Notes under the pieces: generated by a model
Told to the model about the DNA's origin: nothing
Seen by the model: the letters and a program-made list of their open reading frames with translations, nothing else
Database searches by the model: none
NCBI RefSeq assembly: GCF_000336555.1
Contig: NZ_KB375281.1
Coordinates: forward strand, 569,815-633,814
Length of the DNA: 64,000 nt
From: Afipia clevelandensis ATCC 49720
GTDB taxonomy: Bacteria; Pseudomonadota; Alphaproteobacteria; Rhizobiales; Xanthobacteraceae
Reading direction: 5' to 3'
Translations under genes and position numbers: made by a program
Part shown: piece by piece, positions 42,777 through 50,592 of the stretch
Layout: each line of letters starts with the position of its first letter
How positions within the stretch are numbered: the first letter of the stretch is position 1

Positions 42777-44504
42777 ATGACCACATTCCAGGACGCACGC
42801 GCCTTCCTGCTCAAGCATCGCACTGACTACGACAAGGCGGTTGCGGAATTTCGCTGGCCTGATGAGACGCAGTTCAATTGGGCGCTCGACTGGTTCGATG
42901 CAGGGCTGGCCGGAAATCCCGAGAGCCGGGATCGCGCCGCGCTCTGGATCGTCGATGCCGCGTCGAACAGCGAGACGAAACTGTCTTTCGCGGAATTGTC
43001 GCGGCGGTCCAACCAGACCGCGAATTTTCTTCGCGATCTTGGCCTGAAGCGCGGCGATCATCTCCTGATGCTGCTCGGCAATGTGGTGCCGCTCTGGGAA
43101 ACCATGCTGGCAGCGATCAAGCTCGGCGTCATCGTCATTCCGGCGACCACGCTGCTGACCTCCGACGAACTGCGCGACCGGCTCGACCGCGGCAAGGCGA
43201 AAGCGGTGGTTGCGACGCAGGATCAGGTCGCCAAGTTTGAGGGGCTTGGCGCTGAGGGCTTCACCAGGATCGTTGTGGCGGCCACATCCGAGAATAAGGG
43301 CTGGCGCAGCTTCGAGGATGCGTCCTCTTATCCCGACACGTTCAAACCCGATGGCGTGACCAACGCCGACGATCCGATGCTGCTCTATTTCACCTCGGGC
43401 ACCACGGCCAAGCCGAAGCTCGTGCTGCACAGTCATCGCAGCTATCCGGTGGGTTCGCTGTCCACGATGTATTGGCTAGGTCTTCAGCCGGGTGATGTGC
43501 ACCTCAACATTTCCTCGCCGGGCTGGGCGAAACACGCCTGGAGCTGTTTCTTCTCGCCATGGAATGCGGGCGCGACAATTTTTATTGTAAATCAGCCACG
43601 CTTCGACGCCAAGAATTTGCTGGCGACTGTCGCACGCTGCGGTGTGACGACGCTGTGCGCGCCGCCGACAGTGTGGCGGCTGTTCATTCAGGAGAAGCTG
43701 GCAGACTACAAGGTCTCCGTGCGCGAAGTATGTGGCGCGGGTGAGCCGCTGAATCCGGAGGTGATTGACCAGGTCAAGGCGGCATGGGGCCTCACCATTC
43801 GCGACGGTTACGGCCAGACCGAAACCACGGCCCTGGCTGGCAATTCGCCGGGGCAGGTTGTGAAGGTCGGTTCGATGGGACGCCCGATGCCGGGTTATGC
43901 GGTGCGTGTTGCGGATGCTGACGGCAATCCGGCGAAAGAGGGCGAGGTGCGTCTGTTGCTCGGCACAGACCGGCCCGCAGGCCTGATGCTCGGCTATCAG
44001 GGAGACGATGGCAAACCGAAAGGCGCCGACGGTGACGTCTACCAGACTGGCGACGTTGTGTTCCTGGATGACGACGGCTACCTGACATTTGTCGGCCGCT
44101 CCGACGATGTTTTTAAGTCCTCCGATTATCGCATCAGCCCGTTCGAGCTCGAAAGCGTGCTGCTGGAACACGAACTGGTTGCCGAGGCTGCCGTGGTGCC
44201 GACGCCGGACCCGATTCGTCTGGCGCTTCCGAAGGCCTATGTGTCGCTGGTGCCGGGCACGGCGATGACGCGCGAAACGGCATTGTCGATCTTCAAGTAC
44301 GTTCATTCGCGCCTTGCGCCGTTCAAGCGTATCCGCCGGATTGAACTGGTCACGGAGTTGCCGAAAACCATTTCCGGAAAGATCCGCCGCGTTCAGCTTC
44401 GCCGCCTGGAACATGACAATGACCGCAAGGATGCGTTGCGCGGTCAGGAATTCCGCGAGGAAGATTTTCCGGAATTACAGACCGGACAGAGTGCCGCGCG
44501 CTAA
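42777..44504 (+). CDS. AMP-dependent acyl-CoA synthetase (medium-chain/ACSM type)
   Basis: This 575-residue ANL-superfamily ligase activates a carboxylic acid with ATP and CoA. It contains the phosphate loop YFTSGTTAKPKLVLHSH, the aromatic-site HLNISSPGWAKHAWS, DGYGQTET, the adenylate motif YQTGDVVFLDDDGYLTFVGRSDD, and the C-terminal catalytic lysine in LPKTISGKIRR. It is closest to ACSM-type synthetases that accept medium-chain or branched acids. It lies 9 bases after mmsB, so isobutyrate is a possible substrate that would feed the same pathway. ATG 42777 is preferred over TTG 42774. Confidence 0.87.
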   Translation: MTTFQDARAFLLKHRTDYDKAVAEFRWPDETQFNWALDWFDAGLAGNPESRDRAALWIVDAASNSETKLSFAELSRRSNQTANFLRDLGLKRGDHLLMLLGNVVPLWETMLAAIKLGVIVIPATTLLTSDELRDRLDRGKAKAVVATQDQVAKFEGLGAEGFTRIVVAATSENKGWRSFEDASSYPDTFKPDGVTNADDPMLLYFTSGTTAKPKLVLHSHRSYPVGSLSTMYWLGLQPGDVHLNISSPGWAKHAWSCFFSPWNAGATIFIVNQPRFDAKNLLATVARCGVTTLCAPPTVWRLFIQEKLADYKVSVREVCGAGEPLNPEVIDQVKAAWGLTIRDGYGQTETTALAGNSPGQVVKVGSMGRPMPGYAVRVADADGNPAKEGEVRLLLGTDRPAGLMLGYQGDDGKPKGADGDVYQTGDVVFLDDDGYLTFVGRSDDVFKSSDYRISPFELESVLLEHELVAEAAVVPTPDPIRLALPKAYVSLVPGTAMTRETALSIFKYVHSRLAPFKRIRRIELVTELPKTISGKIRRVQLRRLEHDNDRKDALRGQEFREEDFPELQTGQSAAR

Positions 44505-44686
44505 CCGTTCAGATCAGCCTCCGGTGCACATCGGCTTCACAGCCTGTTTCAAACGGGGCGTCGGCGCGGCATCCGCATAACTGGAATTCGGCCGCGTGGC
44601 AGCGTTCGTGCCGAAATTTCGCTTGGCCGGACCGCCGATCTGTGGAATGTGCCAAACCAGTTTGAATTGGCGGGAGGATGGGGCCG

Positions 44687-45151
44687 ATGGGCGCTGCCAT
44701 GAATCTGGAAGACTACCTGAAACTGGTGGGCACCGAACTCGGTGTCTCTGAATGGCATACCATCGATCAGAAGCAGATCGACGCATTCGCCGATGCGACC
44801 GAGGATTTCCAGTTCATCCACATCGACCCGGAACGCGCAAAGCGCGAAACGCCATTCGGCGGAACGATCGCTCATGGCTTTCTGTCGCTGTCGGTGTTGC
44901 CGAAGCTGGCTTATGCCACCATGCCAACGCTCAACGGCGCGGCGATGTCCATCAACTATGGCTTCGACAAGATCAGGTTCCTGACCCCCGTCCGCGCCGG
45001 CAAGCGTGTGCGCGCGCGCTTTGTACTGGCGGAAGCGACGATGAAATCGCCAAAGGAATTGCTGGCGCGGACCAATACGACGCTGGAAATCGAGGACGAG
45101 CCGAAGCCGGCCCTGGTCGCGGACTGGCTCGGGATGCACTTCTTCGCATAA
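44687..45151 (+). CDS. MaoC-family (R)-specific enoyl-CoA hydratase
   Basis: This 154-residue hotdog-fold protein has the hydratase-2 motif ATEDFQFIHIDPERAKRETPFGGTIAHGFLSLS, containing the catalytic Asp and His near residues 39-44. The start 44687 is 9 bases from GGGAGG at 44672-44677; ATG 44678 is too close to it, and 44699 is also possible. It is followed 16 bases later by an SDR like the dehydrogenase half of MFE-2, so the two would carry out hydration and oxidation of R-hydroxyacyl-CoA. The 182-base gap upstream holds no recognisable element. Confidence 0.88.
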   Translation: MGAAMNLEDYLKLVGTELGVSEWHTIDQKQIDAFADATEDFQFIHIDPERAKRETPFGGTIAHGFLSLSVLPKLAYATMPTLNGAAMSINYGFDKIRFLTPVRAGKRVRARFVLAEATMKSPKELLARTNTTLEIEDEPKPALVADWLGMHFFA

Positions 45152-45167
45152 TTATCAAGGAACGATC

Positions 45168-46100
45168 ATGGCAATCAGATTCGATGGACGGGTAGCGATT
45201 GTGACCGGCGCGGGTGCAGGCCTCGGCCGCGCCCACGCGCTTGGCCTTGCCAAACTCGGCGCAAAGGTCGTGGTCAACGATATGGGCGCGAAGACCGACG
45301 GAACCGGCGGTTCGGCAAGTCCCGCGGAATCGGTCGTCGAGGAAATCCGCAAGGCTGGCGGTGAAGCGATGGCTGACGGGGCGGATGTCTCGAACTTCGA
45401 GCAGGTCAAGGAAATGGTCGCCCGCGCGGCCATGAAGTGGGGCGGTGTCGATATCATGGTCGCCAATGCCGGCATTTTGCGTGACAAGTCATTCGGCAAG
45501 ATGGAGCCGGAGGATTTCGCCAAGGTGATCGCGGTGCATCTGACCGGCACCTACAACTGCTGCAAGGCGGTGTGGGATGGCATGCGCGAGCGCAACTATG
45601 GCCGCATCGTTCTCACCACCTCGTCATCGGGCCTGTTCGGCAATTTCGGTCAGGCAAACTACGCCGCAGCGAAGGCCGGCATGGTCGGCCTGATGAATGT
45701 GCTGGCCGAGGAAGGCCGCAAGACCAACATCAAGGTCAACACCATCTCTCCGACAGCGGCGACGCGCATGACCGAAGGCCTGATCGGGCCGGAAATCCTC
45801 GCGCTGATGAAGCCGGAATCCATCACTCCGGCCGTGCTCTATCTAGTGAGCGAGGACGCGCCGACCCGCACCATCATGGGCGCTGGCGCAGGCTCGTTCG
45901 CGGTCATCAAGGTGGTCGAGACGGAAGGTCTCAACCTGCCGCAGGATCAGTGGACACCGGATGCCATCGCTGCGAACTTCGCGAAAATCGGCGACATGTC
46001 GACGGCGCGCGATCTCGGCGGCGCTTTCTTCCAGACCTTCAAGTATGTCGAGCAGGCCGCGAAGGCAGCGGGCATCAAGCTGCCGAACATGGGCGGCTGA
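45168..46100 (+). CDS. SDR-family (3R)-hydroxyacyl-CoA dehydrogenase (MFE-2-like)
   Basis: This 310-residue short-chain dehydrogenase has the NAD motif TGAGAGLGRAHALGLAKLG, VVVNDMGAKTDGTG, ANAGILRDKSFGKM and the catalytic Ser and Tyr-x3-Lys in SSSGLFGNFGQANYAAAKAG near residues 144-166. The insertion TGGSASPAESVVEEI and the length over 300 residues are features of the dehydrogenase domain of peroxisomal multifunctional enzyme 2 and its bacterial relatives. It sits next to a MaoC hydratase. The C-terminus (QAAKAAGIKLPNMGG) lacks a sterol-carrier domain. Confidence 0.86.
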   Translation: MAIRFDGRVAIVTGAGAGLGRAHALGLAKLGAKVVVNDMGAKTDGTGGSASPAESVVEEIRKAGGEAMADGADVSNFEQVKEMVARAAMKWGGVDIMVANAGILRDKSFGKMEPEDFAKVIAVHLTGTYNCCKAVWDGMRERNYGRIVLTTSSSGLFGNFGQANYAAAKAGMVGLMNVLAEEGRKTNIKVNTISPTAATRMTEGLIGPEILALMKPESITPAVLYLVSEDAPTRTIMGAGAGSFAVIKVVETEGLNLPQDQWTPDAIAANFAKIGDMSTARDLGGAFFQTFKYVEQAAKAAGIKLPNMGG

Positions 46101-46103
46101 CAC

Positions 46104-47318
46104 TTGAACATCGCCGTCATCGGTGCCGGTCCTGCGGGACTGATGGCGGCTGAAGTTCTGAGCGCGGGCGGCGCGCGCGTCACGGTCTACGAGCGCATGC
46201 CGTCCGTCGGTCGTAAGTTTCTGATGGCCGGGCGCGGCGGTCTCAATCTCACCCATAGCGAACCGCTGGATGCGTTTCTCGCGCGGTATCGCGAGGCGAT
46301 GCCGCATCTGCGCGCGGCCGTCGAAGCGTTCCCGCCAGACGCATTACGCGCGTGGAGCGAAGCTCTGGGGCAGCCGACATTCGTGGGATCAAGCGGGCGG
46401 GTCTTTCCGCAGGCGATGAAGGCATCGCCATTGCTGCGTGCGTGGCTGCGCCGTCTCGATCAATTCGGCGTTCAGTTCGCGCTTCGCTATCATTGGACGG
46501 GTTGGACTGCGGCGGGCGCGTTGCGGTTTGAAACGCCGGACGGTGAGGCGTTGGTTCAGCCCGACGCCGTCGTGATCGCGCTCGGCGGCGCAAGCTGGCC
46601 CAGGCTGGGTGCAGATGGTGACTGGATCGCTTCGTTCAGGGCCAAGGGCATCGGTATTGCGGCGCTGCGCGCAGCTAACAGCGGTTTTCACGTCACATGG
46701 TCCGATCTGTTTCGTGACCGGTTCGAGGGGCAGCCGCTAAAAGGCATCGCGCTTGCGTTAGGCGGCGAGACCGTGCGCGGCGAGGCGATGGTCACTCGCG
46801 ATGGACTCGAGGGCGGGGCGATCTATGCACTGTCGGCTCCGATCCGCGATGAGATACTCACGCAGGGAGAAGCTGTCGTTCATGTCGCGCTGCGACCAGA
46901 TCTCACCGGATCAGAACTTACCGCGCGTTTCAGCAAGCCGCGACAGAAGCAGTCGATGTCGACTTATCTTCGCAAGGCGGCGGGCCTTTTGCCTGTCGCC
47001 ATCGGGCTGATGCAGGAAGCGGCGATTGCCGCCGGGCTGAACCTGTCGGAGATGGATTCGGAAACGCTCGCCGCTTTCATCAATGCCGTTCCGGTCAGGC
47101 TCGCCGGCGTTGCGCCGCTCGCGCGCGCGATCTCGACGGCCGGCGGTATTTCGTTTGATGAAGTTGATGCGCATTTCATGCTGCGCAAAATGCCCGGCGT
47201 ATTCGTGGCCGGTGAAATGCTGAACTGGGAAGCGCCGACCGGCGGCTATCTGTTGCAGGCGTGTTTTGCAACGGGTGCCGCCGCAGCGGAAGGCGCGCTG
47301 GATTATTTGAAGCGCTAG
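46104..47318 (+). CDS. TIGR03862-family FAD/NAD(P)-dependent flavoprotein
   Basis: The 404-residue protein starts at TTG (LNIAVIGAGPAGLMAAEVL), giving the Rossmann dinucleotide motif at residues 5-17. MPSVGRKFLMAGRGGLNLTHSE near 33-55 and FVAGEMLNWEAPTGGYLLQACFATGAAAAEG near 370-400 are hallmarks of the HI0933-like BaiN family, a set with no established reaction. It is downstream of the SDR by 3 bases, so co-transcribed. Its TAG stop shares CTAG with the stop of the convergent ABC-F gene. Confidence 0.88.
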   Translation: MNIAVIGAGPAGLMAAEVLSAGGARVTVYERMPSVGRKFLMAGRGGLNLTHSEPLDAFLARYREAMPHLRAAVEAFPPDALRAWSEALGQPTFVGSSGRVFPQAMKASPLLRAWLRRLDQFGVQFALRYHWTGWTAAGALRFETPDGEALVQPDAVVIALGGASWPRLGADGDWIASFRAKGIGIAALRAANSGFHVTWSDLFRDRFEGQPLKGIALALGGETVRGEAMVTRDGLEGGAIYALSAPIRDEILTQGEAVVHVALRPDLTGSELTARFSKPRQKQSMSTYLRKAAGLLPVAIGLMQEAAIAAGLNLSEMDSETLAAFINAVPVRLAGVAPLARAISTAGGISFDEVDAHFMLRKMPGVFVAGEMLNWEAPTGGYLLQACFATGAAAAEGALDYLKR

Positions 47319-49138
47319 GCGCCGCTCTCGATTTCCTCGCGCAGCATTTCGAGTTCCAGCCACTTCTCTTCGGACGCATCGAGTTCTGCCTGAGCCTTGG
47401 CGATTGCTGCCGATGCTGCGTCGAACGCCTTGCGGTCCTTTGCGTAGAGTTCAGGATCATCCAGCAGTTTCTGCTGTTTCGCGATGTCGGCCTGAAGTTT
47501 TGCCATGGTCTTTGGCAAGGTCTCCAGCGCGTGCTTTTCATTGAAGCTGAGACGACGCTTCGCTGTCGCAGCGGGAGAGGAACCTGCGTTCTTTGCGGTT
47601 CTGGATGTGTCAGACGAGGCCGCCGCCTTGATAGCTTTCTCCTGCAGGTCCGCGCCGCGTTGCGCCAGCATGTCCGAATAGCCGCCGGCATATTCGATCC
47701 ACTTGCCGCTGCCTTCCGGCGCGATCACCGATGTCACCACGCGATCGAGAAAATCGCGGTCATGGCTGACCAGAATGACGGTGCCTTCATAGTCGCCGAG
47801 CATTTCTTCCAGAACGTCGAGCGTCTCCAAATCGAGATCGTTGGTCGGTTCGTCCAGCACCAGCACGTTCGATGGTTTCGCCAGCGCACGCGCCAGCATC
47901 AGGCGTCCGCGCTCACCGCCGGAGAGGACTTCCAGCGGCGTACGGGCCTGTTCCTGCTGAAACAGGAAGTCCTTCATGTAGCCGATGACATGCTTGGGCT
48001 TGCCATTCACCATGATGCTGTCGCCGCGTCCTCCCGTCAGCGCATCGGCCAGCGTTGTTTTCGGATCGAGGCTTTCACGGTGCTGGTCGAGCGTCGCCAT
48101 CTCGATATTCGCGCCGAGGCGCACGGTGCCGGTGTCCGGCGCATCGCCGCCGGTCAGAAGGCCGATCAGCGTGGTCTTGCCCGCGCCGTTGGGGCCGATA
48201 ATGCCGATGCGGTCGCCGCGCGTCACACGGGTGGAGAAATCATCGACAATCCTGCGCTCTCCATAGGATTTGCCGATGCGCTTGGCCTCGATTACCAGCT
48301 TGCCCGAGGTCTCAGCTTCCGCTGCGGCGAGGTTCGCCTTGCCGGCGGTGCCGCGATAGTCACGGCGCTGCTGACGAAGCTCGAAAAGATTGCCGAGGCG
48401 CTTGACGTTGCGCTTGCGCCGCCCGGAAACGCCATAACGCAGCCAGTGTTCTTCGGCGACGATCTTGCGGTCCAGCTTGTGCTGGTCGCGCTCTTCTTCC
48501 GCCAGCACCTCGTCACGCCATTCCTCGAATGCGCTGAATCCCTTTTCGATGCGGCGGGTCTCGCCGCGATCGAGCCAGACCGTCGCGCGCGAAAGGTTGG
48601 AGAGGAAACGGCGGTCATGGCTGATCATGACCAGCGCACTGCGGCGGCTGGCGAGTTCGCCTTCCAGCCATTCGATGGTGGTGAGGTCGAGGTGGTTGGT
48701 CGGCTCGTCCAGCAGCAGGATGTCAGGCGAGGGCGCCAGCACGCGCGCCAGCGCCGCGCGCCGCGCTTCACCGCCGGAGAGATTCGCCGGATCTTCCGTG
48801 CCGGTCAGACCGAGTTGCTCCAGCAGATATTGCGCCTGATAGTGATCGTCGCCCGGATTCATTCCGGCTTCGACATAGGCCAGCGTGGTCTTGAAGCCGT
48901 CGAAATCCGGCTCCTGCGGCAGATAGCGGATGGTCGCGCCGGGCTGCACGAAGCGGGTGCCGCGATCGGCCTCCACCAGCCCCGCGACGATCTTCAGCAG
49001 TGTGGATTTGCCCGAGCCGTTGCGGCCGATCAGGCAAACGCGCTCGCCCGCCGACACGGCGAGTTCGACACCGGCGAGCAGTGGCGTGCCGCCGAAGGTC
49101 AGCGCAATGTCTTTCAACTGGATCAGGGGAGGCGCCAT
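47315..49138 (-). CDS. ABC-F ATPase, Uup-like
   Basis: The 607-residue protein has two nucleotide-binding domains in one chain without membrane segments: Walker A GRNGSGKSTLLK near 38-49 and GPNGAGKTTLIG near 315-326, each with LSGGE signatures and DEPTNHLD/DEPTNDLD Walker B boxes. The P-site tRNA interaction linker between them and a Lys/Ala-rich coiled-coil tail from about 510 to 607 are typical of Uup. ABC-F proteins act on ribosomes or DNA-repair intermediates. It is convergent with and overlaps the flavoprotein stop by 4 bases. Confidence 0.92.
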   Translation of the reverse strand: MAPPLIQLKDIALTFGGTPLLAGVELAVSAGERVCLIGRNGSGKSTLLKIVAGLVEADRGTRFVQPGATIRYLPQEPDFDGFKTTLAYVEAGMNPGDDHYQAQYLLEQLGLTGTEDPANLSGGEARRAALARVLAPSPDILLLDEPTNHLDLTTIEWLEGELASRRSALVMISHDRRFLSNLSRATVWLDRGETRRIEKGFSAFEEWRDEVLAEEERDQHKLDRKIVAEEHWLRYGVSGRRKRNVKRLGNLFELRQQRRDYRGTAGKANLAAAEAETSGKLVIEAKRIGKSYGERRIVDDFSTRVTRGDRIGIIGPNGAGKTTLIGLLTGGDAPDTGTVRLGANIEMATLDQHRESLDPKTTLADALTGGRGDSIMVNGKPKHVIGYMKDFLFQQEQARTPLEVLSGGERGRLMLARALAKPSNVLVLDEPTNDLDLETLDVLEEMLGDYEGTVILVSHDRDFLDRVVTSVIAPEGSGKWIEYAGGYSDMLAQRGADLQEKAIKAAASSDTSRTAKNAGSSPAATAKRRLSFNEKHALETLPKTMAKLQADIAKQQKLLDDPELYAKDRKAFDAASAAIAKAQAELDASEEKWLELEMLREEIESGA

Positions 49139-49153
49139 GTCGCGAAAAGTCTC

Positions 49154-49612
49154 TTACTTTTGTTGCGCGCGCTGGATGCGGCGGATGGTCTGGTCGAGCG
49201 CCGACAGGAACGCGGAGCGGTCGCGCGGCGAAAACGAGCGCGGGCCGCCGGTGACTTCGCCGCTGGAGCGCAGGTCTGTCATCAGATTGCGCACCGCCAG
49301 CGTCATGCCGATGGACTCTTCCGAGAACGGCTTGCCGTTGGGAGCGATTACATCCGCGCCCGCCTTGACGCAGCGTGCTGCAAGCGGGACGTCGGCGGTG
49401 ATGACGATATCGCCTTTTTGGGCGCGTTCCGCAATCCAGTCGTCGGCGGCATCCATGCCGCTGCCCGCGGCAATTCGCTCGATCTGCGGATGATTTGGCA
49501 CGCGGATGAAATTCCCGGCAACCACACTGACCGGCAGGCCGTGCCGCTCGGCGACGCGATAAATCTCGTCCTTCACAGGGCAGGCATCGGCATCGACATA
49601 AATGCGGGTCAT
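49154..49612 (-). CDS. YaiI/YqxD-family protein (DUF188)
   Basis: The 152-residue protein has the family signature [24 protein letters not shown] at the N-terminus and [24 protein letters not shown] later, with the PIN-like acidic residues D8 and D10. Function is unknown; a nuclease-like role has been proposed. I take ATG 49612; a longer in-frame reading from 49804 runs into the upstream spacer and has no family support. The stop is 15 bases from the ABC-F start, so the two could share a transcript. Confidence 0.88.
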   Translation of the reverse strand: MTRIYVDADACPVKDEIYRVAERHGLPVSVVAGNFIRVPNHPQIERIAAGSGMDAADDWIAERAQKGDIVITADVPLAARCVKAGADVIAPNGKPFSEESIGMTLAVRNLMTDLRSSGEVTGGPRSFSPRDRSAFLSALDQTIRRIQRAQQK

Positions 49613-49790
49613 CGGCGCAGGTTTATCCGTTGGTCGGCAGGCGTTCGTCAGGCGGATGCTGGTAGCCCGGATCGCGGCGAATAGCGAGTGGAACGCGCAC
49701 CTGTCGGATGGGGCATGCGCAGCGGCGGCTTGTCTTGATCCCGCCGTTGCGTACCATTGTTCCAACTGATCCAGAAAATTCGAGGAAACA

Positions 49791-50588
49791 ATGACCGTTC
49801 TCAAGCCCTACAGCGTCGACGCCTACAATCTGGCCAAGAACTCCGAAAACAAGATGCACGACGACCAGGTCGCGCGCCGGTTCGGGTTTCAGGGCGGGCT
49901 GGTGCCGGGCGTCGATGTGTTCGCCTACATGACCCACATGCCGGTGGCGAAGTGGGGCCGGGCGTTCCTGGAGCGTGGCTTGATGGACGGCCGGTTCTTC
50001 AAGCCGGTCTATGACGGCGAGACGGCCGTGGTGACCGCAGAAGAAGTTGACGGTGGTCTGGCGATCAAGGTGGAAAGCCGCGGCGAGCTGTGCGCGACCG
50101 GCACCGCGTCGATGCCGTCCGATACCCCGACGATTTCGCTCGCAGATTTTCCGAGCGTTGCCGTCGTCGGCAAGACCGCCCCTGCGAGCGAAAGCACCTA
50201 CCGGCCCGGCCAGTGGCTTTCAATTCCGCCGTTCACGCTCGGAACGCAGGGCTCAACCGACTATCTGCGCGATGCGCGCGAGACCGATCCGATCTATGGA
50301 AACGAGAAGATCGTTCACACCGGCATGCTGCTGCGGACCATGAACTGGGCGCTGATGGAGAACGCCGTGCTCGGTCCGTGGATTCATGTCGGCAGCACCA
50401 TCCGCTATCTGGCGGCGGCTGGCGTCGAGGACGAACTCACTGTGCGCGCGAAGGTGATCGGCAACTACGACCGTAAGGGCCACAAGTTCGTGGAACTGGA
50501 CGGCATCATCGTTGCGAACGGCAAGACGCCGATCGCGCATTGCCAGCACATCGCGATCTATCGTCCGCGCGAGACCATGGCCGCGTGA
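49791..50588 (+). CDS. Double-hotdog MaoC-like protein, hypothetical
   Basis: This 265-residue protein is probably two tandem hotdog folds. The first half (residues 1-110, [33 protein letters not shown]) has the MaoC-like layout without the full catalytic HxD motif, and the second (about 150-260, [39 protein letters not shown]...) resembles a thioesterase-like hotdog. No signal peptide. It may act on CoA or ACP thioesters, but no enzyme activity can be assigned. It stands between genes on the other strand. Confidence 0.75.
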   Translation: MTVLKPYSVDAYNLAKNSENKMHDDQVARRFGFQGGLVPGVDVFAYMTHMPVAKWGRAFLERGLMDGRFFKPVYDGETAVVTAEEVDGGLAIKVESRGELCATGTASMPSDTPTISLADFPSVAVVGKTAPASESTYRPGQWLSIPPFTLGTQGSTDYLRDARETDPIYGNEKIVHTGMLLRTMNWALMENAVLGPWIHVGSTIRYLAAAGVEDELTVRAKVIGNYDRKGHKFVELDGIIVANGKTPIAHCQHIAIYRPRETMAA

Positions 50589-50592
50589 TCGT

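Noticed and set aside
47261-49684. Open frame of about 800 codons on the plus strand opposite the ABC-F gene
   Set aside because: It is an antisense shadow of a GC-rich gene: the other strand carries complete ABC-F motifs, and this frame has no recognisable domain and a Arg/Gly/Ala-rich composition.
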